64,000 nucleotides of DNA from CAJCIW01 sp963833965 (lineage in GTDB: Bacteria; Chlamydiota; Chlamydiia; Chlamydiales; Rhabdochlamydiaceae), in assembly GCA_963833965.1 (NCBI GenBank), contig CAWHZZ010000001.1, positions 868,001 to 932,000 on the forward strand, in the 5' to 3' direction. Made by a program: the position numbers and the translations under genes. The notes beneath the pieces are model-generated. The model did no database searches and was not told the DNA's origin. It saw only the letters and a program-made list of their open reading frames with translations. Numbering within the stretch: position 1 is the stretch's first letter; every line of letters starts with the position of its first letter. This document shows positions 53,463-62,045 of the stretch, piece by piece.

Positions 53463-54531
53463 GAGTTCCCAAGGCTGGGGAGGACAAGAAATGAGAATCC
53501 TCCGGGAAGCGGAAGGAATGCGAAAACGGGGGCACGAAGTGATTTTTGCCGTGAGCGTAGGCGGTGGTTTGGCTTCTCGCGCGAGGCAAGCGGGATTTAT
53601 CGTTTATGAACTTCCCTTCAAAAAAATTTCGGCCTTCAAAACGGTCAAAGCCCTTCTTCAAATATGCAAAAAGCACCGCATTCAGTTGATCAATACCCAT
53701 TCCTCGTTGGATGCTTGGATCGGCGGGATTGCTGCACGGTTTGCCAAGAAAAAAGTCATTCGGACGCGCCATCTTTCTACCCCCATTCGCAAAGGCTTGA
53801 ACAGTCGAATTTTATATGGACGCCTGGCGGATTTTGTCGTCACGACATCGACGCCGATCATGACGACGATCGGCAAGCAGGCCGGATTGGCTCCTTTCCG
53901 CCTCAAGTGCGTCCCGACTGGGATCGATCCCCAGCTTTTGAAAGCAGACCCATTGAAGGCCGCTGAATTCCGCGCTTCGCTCGGCGTTGGCCCGAGCGAT
54001 ATTTTGGTGGGGACAGCCTGCTTTGTCCGATCCTGGAAAGGAATCAACGATCTGCTCCAAGCCGCGGTGATGCTCAAGAATCGCAAAGAGATCAAATGGG
54101 TCGTCGTCGGTGGCGGCCATGTCGACGACTATCGTTCGAAAATTCCTGAACTCGGTCTGGAAAAGACTGTCACTTTTACGGGACATCTCGAGACGCCCTT
54201 CTCAGCCATTCGCGCCATGGATATTTTTGTCCTGCTCAGCACCGCGCACGAAGGGGTTTCCCAAGCGAGCCTACAAGCGGCATTCCTCGAACGTCCGCTC
54301 ATCACGACGACAATAGGCGGTCTACCCGAAGTCTGTCTCGACGGTAAAACAGGGCTTGTCATTCCTCCTAACTCTCCAGAGTCGGTCGCCAAGGCCGTGC
54401 TTAAACTCGCTGAAAATCCTCTATTGAGGAGTGAATATGGTTCCAACGGCAAAAAGCATGTGGAAGAAAAATTTACAATTCGGCAGACCCTAGACGAAAT
54501 GGAAAGCATTTACAATTTGGTCATTAAGTAA
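53443..54531 (+). CDS. Glycosyltransferase family 4
   Basis: A 362-residue GT-B transferase. N-terminal HTESSQGWGGQEMRILREAEGMRKRGHEV with a glycine-rich loop, then TRHLSTPIRKGLNSRILYG, CVPTGIDPQLLKADP, and the nucleotide-sugar site LSTAHEGVSQASLQAAFLERPLITTTIGGLPEV (the EGxSxxxLEA-type motif) and GKTGLVIPPNSPESVAKAV. It probably adds a sugar to lipopolysaccharide core. The ATG lies 20 bases inside mutY, so the two are co-translated. Confidence 0.85.
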   Translation: MNILHTESSQGWGGQEMRILREAEGMRKRGHEVIFAVSVGGGLASRARQAGFIVYELPFKKISAFKTVKALLQICKKHRIQLINTHSSLDAWIGGIAARFAKKKVIRTRHLSTPIRKGLNSRILYGRLADFVVTTSTPIMTTIGKQAGLAPFRLKCVPTGIDPQLLKADPLKAAEFRASLGVGPSDILVGTACFVRSWKGINDLLQAAVMLKNRKEIKWVVVGGGHVDDYRSKIPELGLEKTVTFTGHLETPFSAIRAMDIFVLLSTAHEGVSQASLQAAFLERPLITTTIGGLPEVCLDGKTGLVIPPNSPESVAKAVLKLAENPLLRSEYGSNGKKHVEEKFTIRQTLDEMESIYNLVIK

Positions 54532-54583
54532 AAAAAAATTTAACCTTTGCCTTTATTGCGAGAGAATTTATGATTGCTTTTGT

Positions 54584-55372
54584 ATGGCAAATCAATCCCA
54601 TGACCAGCTGCCGATTGGTCGCGCCGCTTTGGCCAAGGCGCTTTGCGCCGATTGGATTTCAGAGCATAGCAAGACCATTCTTCTTTCTTTTGGAACGCTC
54701 ATCGCCCTTTCTTTTTGCCTATTCCAGGTGAGCCATCGGTTGTCCTTCGGTAAAAAGTCCGACTATCTCGAAGTGCAAAACGCTTTTACAGCCTGGATTT
54801 CTCAAGAGGCTCAAGACCACGCTTTGCTCAAAAATTTAGAAAAACCCTTGAGCCGCCATCCAGAATTGCAAGCTAAATTCGGAACGCAAATTGCCCAAAG
54901 GCTGCTCAGCTTAGGAGAAGTGAACAAGGCAAATCTCTATGCAAAGGCCGCCCTTGTTAGAACTCAAGATTTGACAAGCCCCTATTATTCCCGTTTTACA
55001 CGAAACACATTAATGATCTCAGAAGGCAAGTATCTACAGGCCTTGGAAGAGGCCAAACAACTTAAACTGGACCTGGAAAAGGACGACCCCTTTTGGGAAA
55101 AGAGAGATAAATTTATCCGCTCCGGCACCATTTTATATGCCTATAATCTTGTGCGGATAGCTGCTTTGGAAAGGCAAGCCGGCTCCAAAGCGGGAGAACT
55201 AACAGCATGGGACGAATTGGTCCGAAATGCCGGATGGGAGGATCATCCTGCGAACTTAAAAACCTATGATCCCGATGCTTATGCTCTTTTAGAGCAGAAT
55301 TTTACCCAGGGCGACGTCTCTCTGCGCGACTTCATAGATCAGAGAAAGAAAGAGCTAAAAACTATTGAGTGA
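54584..55372 (+). CDS. Single-pass membrane protein with TPR-like helical domain
   Basis: A 262-residue protein with one helix at about residues 31-48 (TILLSFGTLIALSFCLF) and a helical periplasmic region with TPR-like rhythm (NKANLYAKAALVRTQ, KYLQALEEAKQLKLDL, then SGTILYAYNLVRIAALERQAG). General layout is that of YfgM-type ancillary proteins, but no specific motif confirms it. Function unknown. It follows the glycosyltransferase by 52 bases. Confidence 0.6.
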   Translation: MANQSHDQLPIGRAALAKALCADWISEHSKTILLSFGTLIALSFCLFQVSHRLSFGKKSDYLEVQNAFTAWISQEAQDHALLKNLEKPLSRHPELQAKFGTQIAQRLLSLGEVNKANLYAKAALVRTQDLTSPYYSRFTRNTLMISEGKYLQALEEAKQLKLDLEKDDPFWEKRDKFIRSGTILYAYNLVRIAALERQAGSKAGELTAWDELVRNAGWEDHPANLKTYDPDAYALLEQNFTQGDVSLRDFIDQRKKELKTIE

Positions 55373-55555
55373 TGTTTTTTGTAGTTCTTTGATCTCATTT
55401 ACACCCAGTTTAAATCAGCCCAGATTTCCTTTTTTAGCACAGAAAACCTTGAGCGCAGGCCGTCCATATCGAAAAATTATCAAGGATATAAAGTCGTCAT
55501 CCAGCTTTATCAGGAAAACCCACCAAAGGGCGCTATCGAGGCGTAGGACGTCCTC

Positions 55556-55945
55556 TTATTTACGAGAATACTGGCTGTAGAGCTCCATCGCCCAATGCTG
55601 CATATCCTTTCCGCCATGCAGGCCAAGTATTAAAAAGTACAGCGGCGGCAAAAACATGGCCAAGATCAGAAATACAATTCCAAGGACCAGTTGTACAGTT
55701 TGCTCCTGTTTAAAGACAAATGTGAGAGTCATTTTAGATAAATGAGTTACTTTTCCAACGAGAAGTACGCCGAGTATGGCGCCGACGGCTGCTGCAACAA
55801 CAGACCAACCTGGGCCCCAGAGAACGAAAGTAAAGAAGCAGGCTAAAATAAAAGCCAGGCAGAAAAAGACTTCAAAACGATACTTTTTGGCAAAATTTCC
55901 CATTTCTTTCACAGACACCCCTTCTTTTCCTTTGTCATCATCCAT
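55556..55945 (-). CDS. Three-helix membrane protein, possibly Inc-like
   Basis: A 129-residue protein: acidic head (DDDKGKEGVSVKEMGN), a closely spaced pair of helices (VFFCLAFILACFFTFVLW, SVVAAAVGAILGVLLVG), then a third (VQLVLGIVFLILAMFLPPLYFLILG) and a short tail. The first pair gives the bilobed pattern of chlamydial inclusion proteins. TAGGGG precedes the ATG. The gap 55373-55555 before it holds no recognisable feature. Confidence 0.5.
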   Translation of the reverse strand: MDDDKGKEGVSVKEMGNFAKKYRFEVFFCLAFILACFFTFVLWGPGWSVVAAAVGAILGVLLVGKVTHLSKMTLTFVFKQEQTVQLVLGIVFLILAMFLPPLYFLILGLHGGKDMQHWAMELYSQYSRK

Positions 55946-55966
55946 AAAAACCCCTACCCACTCTTA

Positions 55967-56113
55967 GAGACGTTCTCTGAATTAAGCTTCTGTCGATTTT
56001 CAATTCTTTTTGCGGGGGTTGTATCAACTTGCGTATACTATTCCCACAAAAAGAATCGAAAAGCGGCCAAAACATCCAAAAAGGCGACGAAGCCTTAATT
56101 CAGAGATCGTCTC
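55967..56113. mobile_element. MITE family D, copy D1
   Basis: A 147-bp foldback with ends GAGACGTTCTCTGAATTAAG and the reverse complement of GAGACGATCTCTGAATTAAG. TTA flanks both sides (55964-55966 and 56114-56116). Its core shares TATCAACTTGC and GCGGCCAAAA with D2, but the ends differ. Confidence 0.85.
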
Positions 56114-56291
56114 TTAACCCCATTAAAATCATATTATATATTTTTAGCAATAGGGAATAAGAAATTAAGAGGAATTATTTAATTTTGTGACAGCTTTTAA
56201 GCAATCCTGTTTTTCACATGTCCTCGACAAAGCGCTTCGTGTTTCAAAAAGAAAATGCCCTTTTATTTTTTATAAAGATCGCATAGACTCA

Positions 56292-56480
56292 GAGCCTGTC
56301 TGCGAAATTGTTTCTTTCGATTTTTCGGTTCTTTTGAGCCGATTTTCGAATTTTTTTTGCAGGGGGTATATCAACTTGCATATACTACCCCCCCACAAGA
56401 AGAATCGAAAAGCGGCCAAAATAATCCAAAAACTTTCGAAAACGCTCCCTAGGGCGAAATCCAAATTCGCAGGCAGGCTC
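56292..56480. mobile_element. MITE family D, copy D2
   Basis: A 189-bp foldback with ends GAGCCTGTCTGCGAAAT and ATTCGCAGGCAGGCTC, flanked by TCA at 56289-56291 and 56481-56483. The core resembles D1, while the ends resemble family A (GAGGCTGTCTGCGA). It ends 25 bases before the type II secretion operon. Together D1 and D2 occupy most of the gene-free stretch 55946-56505; the 56117-56288 part shows nothing. Confidence 0.85.
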
Positions 56481-56505
56481 TCAATGTGCTGGGATATGAG
56501 GTGGC

Positions 56506-58041
56506 GTGCTTATTTTTCCTCCTACGTCTGTTCAGATTGACAAGTGTCTGAAGCAGAGTGTTTATTTTGCTGCGTTTTTTATGATTCTGCTTTGCGCTGC
56601 GCTCTCGTTGTTTTTCCTCTTTTACCCTTTTCGAGGCAAAGAGACGATAAGTTATGGAGGGGGCGCTCTGAAAACTGGGCGGACGTCTTTTCCTCACGAG
56701 GCGATTGGTTCGGGCGGTCTTGCTCTTCATCCCCGACATGCATTAGGGTGGGTCTCCCGCCTTGCCGACGAACTCGTCTTGATTGCGTATAATAGCCGTC
56801 CTGATGTCGATCCCAAAGAGGCAAAAATTTTATTCTCATTAAAAAATGGCAAGGAGCAGCTCAACGTCCCCAATGGGCGCACGATCTATTTGAAGGAAAG
56901 TGATCAAGGCAGAGGCCTCCACTCTTCAGACCAGGCGACGTCGCTTTGGGTCAAACCAATCCTGCTCGAAAATGGGGCCATCCTCATCGAGGCCAGGAGA
57001 AAGCTTGTTTCCAAAGAAGGCGTAGTTGGCGAAGAAAAAGGGCAATTCGTCGTCTCTCAGGGCGGCGCACCTTTGCGTTATCATTCCGCGGGTCATCTCT
57101 TTGCAAAAGCGTTGAAATCCGCCCGGGTGTTTTCACAGGATTTATTAATCCAAAAATACGGCGGAAGAGAATATGAGACGTGGCGAAATAAGGCTGTATT
57201 GGAAATTACTGAAACAGCGCCCTACGCCTGTTTTGTCTCAGCAGGAGATTATATGCTCTATGAGAATGGTGAATGGACTGTTTGTCCCTTCGAAGAATTA
57301 AAACCTGACCAGCCGATCGCCCATGTGAAATCGATTTCTGCGAGTGGCGTTGAGCTCGAAATCTGGGATGAAACGGGCTTTTGTCCTGCTCAGTTCAAAA
57401 TGGAGATGGAAAAACAGGGGCGTTTGCAGGTTAAGCCTGAGATGATGCCCTCTTCCATCCGCCTGCGCAGCAACAACCAGGTGAGCTGCGCTTTTGGAAA
57501 AAGACGGGTCATTCTCAAACAAGGCGATTGGCTGCTCAAGACTCCAGCGGGCTGGAGGAATTTACGCCGCGCCGAAGAAATCGAACAATATCTGCAGCAC
57601 CGGCTAAAAGGAGAGCTCTTTATATTCGACGCGGTTGAAAAAGAGCAAGGCCGCTCGGTCGTCAAGGGGCATCTTTTCGATGAAACGAGGACGCAGATAC
57701 AACCGCTGAGCTTGCCCATCGAAGTCGAAAAAGGGCAGGGCAAAGCCGTCCGGAAAAGAAAATCGATTTCTGCTATTAACCCGCGCCTCAAAAACGCGAC
57801 AATATGCGCTGCGAGGCAAAGCCAAATCGAAGATGGCGAAGCCGCCGTTCTGAAAGAGGAGCACCATTGCCAAAAGGCAAGGGCTGCGGAGACACGAGAA
57901 AGTCCGGTGGACTTTCGTAGTGCAAAGCAGGTGAACGCAGTGAACCGGGGACGAATGAAGATCGATTTGGCAAAGCCACAGCCAGCAGATTGTCGCGTTT
58001 TTGAGGCGCGGGTTAATAATGCAGAAAGGAGGGTGGCATGA
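56506..58041 (+). CDS. CT573-like protein heading the type II secretion operon, C-terminus encoded by a repeat
   Basis: A 511-residue protein with one membrane helix at about residues 19-42 (VYFAAFFMILLCAALSLFFLFY) and a large periplasmic region (WVKPILLENGAILIEARRKL, YACFVSAGDYMLYENGEW, VILKQGDWLLKTPAGWRNL). No known motif. By position it matches CT573, upstream of gspD. GTG at 56506 is read as start with GAGG just before it. The last 90 or so residues, from KSISAINPRLK on, lie inside a 261-bp inverted-repeat element and look unlike the rest (Arg/Ala-rich, low hydrophobicity); the frame stays open through it. The stop overlaps gspD by four bases (ATGA). Confidence 0.6.
   Translation: MLIFPPTSVQIDKCLKQSVYFAAFFMILLCAALSLFFLFYPFRGKETISYGGGALKTGRTSFPHEAIGSGGLALHPRHALGWVSRLADELVLIAYNSRPDVDPKEAKILFSLKNGKEQLNVPNGRTIYLKESDQGRGLHSSDQATSLWVKPILLENGAILIEARRKLVSKEGVVGEEKGQFVVSQGGAPLRYHSAGHLFAKALKSARVFSQDLLIQKYGGREYETWRNKAVLEITETAPYACFVSAGDYMLYENGEWTVCPFEELKPDQPIAHVKSISASGVELEIWDETGFCPAQFKMEMEKQGRLQVKPEMMPSSIRLRSNNQVSCAFGKRRVILKQGDWLLKTPAGWRNLRRAEEIEQYLQHRLKGELFIFDAVEKEQGRSVVKGHLFDETRTQIQPLSLPIEVEKGQGKAVRKRKSISAINPRLKNATICAARQSQIEDGEAAVLKEEHHCQKARAAETRESPVDFRSAKQVNAVNRGRMKIDLAKPQPADCRVFEARVNNAERRVA
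57767..58027. repeat. Inverted-repeat element E inside a coding region
   Basis: TTTCTGC at 57767-57773 and GCAGAAA at 58021-58027 bound arms of about 75 bp with a few mismatches, containing AACCCGCGCCTCAAAAACGC and GGCAAAGCCAAATCGA. Inner hairpins TTGCC-AAAA-GGCAA and GAAAGTCC-GGT-GGACTTTC lie in the centre. No clear target duplication. Confidence 0.8.
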
Positions 58042-60359
58042 GAAAATGGATCAATGGATTTTTACTTTCCCTGACATTGCCTTCTTTCGTCTTCTCTCAA
58101 ACAATCGCTGAAAAAATGGCGAGCGGGGCAAAGTCCCATGAGAACCTCGGGAACTTCGATGCAATGCTGCGAGAGATCAACCAGCAGCTGACCGCGCTGC
58201 GCACGGAGCTGAACACCTGCTATCGAAAAGCGGAAGAGCTTCACTCTCAGGGAGTGAGTGAAGAAGAGTTTCAACCAGTCCTCGATCAGGTCAATTCTGT
58301 GAAGGAGCAGATTCACACACTCGAAACGCGTTGGCGCGATGCCGCAGCCAGCGAATCTAAGAGGGATGAAGAGGGCTACGCTCTTTGGGATCAAGAGGAA
58401 ACAACCCTGGCCCAGCTCGTCATGGAATATGGTGCGCTCGATTATCTCTTCATTGTCCCTCCTGAGATGGCCTCTTTAAAACTCAATATGCACTCCAACA
58501 TCGCCATCCCGCGCGAATCTTGGGGAGAGATGCTCGAGATCATCCTCGCCCATAATGGCGTCGGGGTCAAGAAGGTCAACACCTATGTAAGGCAGCTTTA
58601 CATTTTAAAGCAGGACCCGTCGGCGATTCAGGCGATGGCCTCTTCTCCTCTGCAGCTCGAATGGATTCCCGATCACACGCGCATATTTTATGTTTTTAAT
58701 CCTCCTGTTGAGCAGATCAAAAGCTCTTTTCAGTTCTTCGAGCGGTTTGCCGATGCCAAACAGACCTTCATCTACCAAATCGGGCCGAAAATCGCGATTG
58801 TCGCCAATAAAGAAGAAGTGGTCAAACTCTTAGATCTTTACAACACTGTATGGCAAAACTCCCAAGGCAAGATTTCCCGCGTCATTACCATTAGCAAAAT
58901 GGCCGTCAAAGAGATGGAGAAAATCCTGCAGGCCTTTTTTGGAGAGGCGATCGAAAAAAACCGGCCGCCATTTGGCAAGCCCGAGCAAGAGGGCCTGAGC
59001 ATTTTTTCCTTGGCCCAAGGGAATGCGTTAATCGTGATCGGCCAAGAAGAAGTGGTCGATCGTGCGGAAAAAATCGTCAAAGAGACGGAAGAGCAGTTGC
59101 ATGATCCTGCCGAGATGACGGTCTATTTGTATCAATGCCGCCATTCCAATCCCGACGATCTCGCTAAGGTGCTCGATAAAGTCTACAATTCTCTTTTGAT
59201 GTCCTCTACCGAAGCGAATAGAGAAATCGACATCAACATGGCGACCCAAGGGCCTCAATTCAAAACGCCGCCCGACGGATTCCCCCCAACCCCTCCGCTC
59301 GTCGTCGCCCCGCCACCGCTGAAGATCGGCAGCACCGCATCGCTTGAAATCGAGCAAGGCTCCGAACATTTCATCTCCGACCCTAAGACCGGCAACTTAT
59401 TGATGGTCGTCCGTCGCGATGCCCTTGTCAAAATCAAGGACTTGCTCCGCAAGCTCGATGTGCCTAAAAAAATGGTGCAGATCGAAGTGATGTTGTTCGA
59501 AAAAAGGATTAAGAATGAAAACAGCTACGGCATGAATATGCTCAAGCTGGGGTCGAAGAAAAATGGAATCCGATTCACTTCCCAATTCGCCCCGACCGGC
59601 AAAGGCGTATTGGAATATCTGCTCCGCGGCAAAAAATCAAAGCATTTTCCCGCTTATGATTTGGCATTGAACTTTTTGATGTCGCAAGAAGATATCCAGC
59701 TCAATGCCTCTCCTTCCGTCATCACCGTCAACCAAACGCCCGCCACCATTTCCATCGTTGAGGAGATCTCGATCAATAACGGGGCGGCCCCTGTCGACAC
59801 GAACAAAGGAATTGCTTTTGAAAAGTCTTTCTCCCGCGCCCAATTCGGGATCACGCTCATCATGACGCCGACTGTCCATCTCCCTGATTTCGACGATGAG
59901 CTGTCCGATGGCAAAGGCTTTGTCACTTTGCAAACAAATGTCACATTCGATACGACAAAGCACCACCATCAAGACGATCGCCCGCTTGTCGACCGCCGCC
60001 ACATCGAAAATGAAGTCCGCGTTTTAGACGGACAAACCGTGATCCTCGGGGGCTTGCGCCGCAAGTCGTCTCAAGACAACGAAGATAAGATCCCTTTCCT
60101 CGGCGATATTCCAGGCCTGGGCAAGCTTTTTGGCTCCATGAAGCTCACGAATAACAATACCGAAATGTTCATCTTTATCACCCCGACCATCATCCTCGAT
60201 CCGGAAGAGCAGCTGATCCAAGTGCGCAATGAAGAGGTCAAAAAGCGCCCTGGGGATATCCCCGAATATCTGCAGCGCGTCGTCGAAGCGCAGGAAAAAG
60301 AGCGCAAAAAATACTTCAGGAACAGTTTTAAAGCTTTGTTTGGAAATAGCAATGTCTAA
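58038..60359 (+). CDS. gspD: Type II secretion secretin GspD
   Basis: A 773-residue outer-membrane channel. Signal peptide at 1-20 (WINGFLLSLTLPSFVFSQ), a coiled-coil extension at about 35-110 that is not typical of GspD, periplasmic N-domains (VTISKMAVKEMEKILQAFFG; EMTVYLYQCRHSNPDDLAKVL), a Pro-rich loop (GFPPTPPLVVAPPPLK), then the secretin core (VQIEVMLFEKRIKNENSYG; NASPSVITVNQTPATISIVEE; GQTVILGGLRR; KIPFLGDIPGLGKLFGS; TEMFIFITPTII). Matches CT572 by context. GGAGGG precedes the ATG, inside the end of element E. It overlaps gspE by eight bases. Confidence 0.93.
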   Translation: MRKWINGFLLSLTLPSFVFSQTIAEKMASGAKSHENLGNFDAMLREINQQLTALRTELNTCYRKAEELHSQGVSEEEFQPVLDQVNSVKEQIHTLETRWRDAAASESKRDEEGYALWDQEETTLAQLVMEYGALDYLFIVPPEMASLKLNMHSNIAIPRESWGEMLEIILAHNGVGVKKVNTYVRQLYILKQDPSAIQAMASSPLQLEWIPDHTRIFYVFNPPVEQIKSSFQFFERFADAKQTFIYQIGPKIAIVANKEEVVKLLDLYNTVWQNSQGKISRVITISKMAVKEMEKILQAFFGEAIEKNRPPFGKPEQEGLSIFSLAQGNALIVIGQEEVVDRAEKIVKETEEQLHDPAEMTVYLYQCRHSNPDDLAKVLDKVYNSLLMSSTEANREIDINMATQGPQFKTPPDGFPPTPPLVVAPPPLKIGSTASLEIEQGSEHFISDPKTGNLLMVVRRDALVKIKDLLRKLDVPKKMVQIEVMLFEKRIKNENSYGMNMLKLGSKKNGIRFTSQFAPTGKGVLEYLLRGKKSKHFPAYDLALNFLMSQEDIQLNASPSVITVNQTPATISIVEEISINNGAAPVDTNKGIAFEKSFSRAQFGITLIMTPTVHLPDFDDELSDGKGFVTLQTNVTFDTTKHHHQDDRPLVDRRHIENEVRVLDGQTVILGGLRRKSSQDNEDKIPFLGDIPGLGKLFGSMKLTNNNTEMFIFITPTIILDPEEQLIQVRNEEVKKRPGDIPEYLQRVVEAQEKERKKYFRNSFKALFGNSNV

Positions 60360-62028
60360 GAGTTCTAAGAGTGTGCTCGAAGATCTGCTGAAAGTGCTCA
60401 AAGGAAAAGCGAAATCGACTTCTTCGCTCCAGCCTATAGCTAAGCCCACGCCTCAAAAAAATTTGGCGGCGCCGGAAGAGATTGCCAAGCAGTTTCAACT
60501 TCCGTTTTGCACCGATCTTTCCCAATTTCCTTATGTCAAAGATAAGATTGCCACTCTCCCGTATTCGTTTGCAAAAAACCATCTTCTCCTTCCTTTGGAA
60601 GAAAAAGAAGGGCTCTTATCCATCGCGATGACCCATCCCTTTGATCTGGAAACGCTCGAAGAAGTGCGCTGCATGACCGGCCGCGAAATCTCCGAAGTGA
60701 TCGCCCCCAGGGCGGCCCTTGAAGAGGCGATCGAGCTCTGCTACCATCAAAAGGAAAATGAGGCTTCCGAATATATCGCCAGCTTGCAGCAAGGCAACAC
60801 GGCCGCTGCAGAGTTGAAAGAGGAAGACGGATACGATCTTTTGGAGAAAAATGCCGATTCTCCCGTGATCCGCATGCTCAATGTCATGCTCGCAGAAGCG
60901 ATTCAGCAGGGCGCTTCCGACATACATTTCGAACCGATGGAAAATGGCCTTGGCGTTCGTTACCGCGTCGATGGCGTCCTTCAACAGAGACATGCCCCCC
61001 CAAAAGAATTTCAGTCGCAACTGATCACGCGCATCAAAGTGATGGCCCGCCTCGACATCGCCGAGCATCGGCTGCCCCAGGATGGACGGATTAAACTCAA
61101 TATGGGAGGCCGCCAGATCGATTTTCGCGTCAGTACTGTTCCCGTTGTTTTTGGGGAGAGGATCGTGCTGCGTATTCTCGACAAAGGGAATGTCTTATTG
61201 GGGTTGAATAAAATCGGCATACGCTCGCCGATCTTGTCCTCTTTGATGAAATTGATCAATTTGAGCGAAGGAATCGTCCTCGTGACCGGCCCGACGGGAA
61301 GCGGCAAAACGACGACCCTTTATAGCGCTTTGTCAGAGATCAACAATTCCGAAATGAACATCATGACCATTGAAGACCCCGTCGAGTACAAACTTCAGGG
61401 CATGGCACAAATCGGCGTCAATCCAAAAATCCATCTGACTTTCGCCACAGGGCTACGCCATATTCTCCGGCAAGATCCCGATGTGATCATGATCGGCGAG
61501 ATTCGAGACAAAGAGACCGCAGAGATCGCCATCCAAGCTTCTTTGACCGGACACCTCGTTTTAAGCACACTGCACACCAACGACGCTCCCTCCGCCCTCA
61601 CTCGCCTCGTCGACATGGGCATTGAGCCCTATCTCTTGACCTCTTCTGTCGTCGGCGTCTTGGCCCAGCGTCTCGTGCGGCTCATTTGCCCCTTTTGCCG
61701 CGTCAGTTACACCCCTTCCACCCAAGAATTAAAAGAGCTCGGAATCGCCCAAGACGCCCTTCCGGACGGAAAGTTATACAAAGGTGAAGGCTGCTCCCAC
61801 TGCTTCGGCTCGGGCTTTAAGGGCCGCCATGGCATTTATGAGTTGATGCCTGTCTCTTCCACGATCAAGCGGAAGCTCTTACTCAGTCCCGATGCCCTCG
61901 AGCTACAGAAAGCAGCGATTGCCGGCGGCATGACGGGCCTTCGTCAAGAAGGAGCATTGCTCGCCATTCAAGGCCTCACCTCCTCGAGCGAGGTCCTCCG
62001 CGTCACTCGAGGATTTGATGATTTATAA
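60352..62028 (+). CDS. gspE: Type II secretion ATPase GspE
   Basis: A 558-residue cytoplasmic motor. N1E-type N-terminal domain, then ASDIHFEPMENGLGVRYRVDGVL, Walker A TGPTGSGKTTTLYSAL near residue 313, Asp box MTIEDPVEYKL, Walker B DPDVIMIGEIRDKETAEIA, His box HLVLSTLHTNDAPSALTRLVDMG, and a four-cysteine zinc motif CPFCRVSY and CSHCFGSGFKGRHGIYELM. The ATG at 60352 overlaps gspD; longer frames upstream are gspD sequence out of phase. Homologue of CT571. Confidence 0.95.
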   Translation: MSKSSKSVLEDLLKVLKGKAKSTSSLQPIAKPTPQKNLAAPEEIAKQFQLPFCTDLSQFPYVKDKIATLPYSFAKNHLLLPLEEKEGLLSIAMTHPFDLETLEEVRCMTGREISEVIAPRAALEEAIELCYHQKENEASEYIASLQQGNTAAAELKEEDGYDLLEKNADSPVIRMLNVMLAEAIQQGASDIHFEPMENGLGVRYRVDGVLQQRHAPPKEFQSQLITRIKVMARLDIAEHRLPQDGRIKLNMGGRQIDFRVSTVPVVFGERIVLRILDKGNVLLGLNKIGIRSPILSSLMKLINLSEGIVLVTGPTGSGKTTTLYSALSEINNSEMNIMTIEDPVEYKLQGMAQIGVNPKIHLTFATGLRHILRQDPDVIMIGEIRDKETAEIAIQASLTGHLVLSTLHTNDAPSALTRLVDMGIEPYLLTSSVVGVLAQRLVRLICPFCRVSYTPSTQELKELGIAQDALPDGKLYKGEGCSHCFGSGFKGRHGIYELMPVSSTIKRKLLLSPDALELQKAAIAGGMTGLRQEGALLAIQGLTSSSEVLRVTRGFDDL

Positions 62029-62045
62029 GTAGGATAGGTTCTGAT

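Noticed and set aside
56187..56540. A 117-codon frame before the type II secretion operon
   Set aside because: It reads through MITE D2 and overlaps the CT573-like start; no recognisable protein features.
51480..58041. Repeated short motifs considered as a CRISPR array
   Set aside because: The repeats are terminal inverted repeats of separate elements, not regularly spaced direct repeats, and no cas genes are present.
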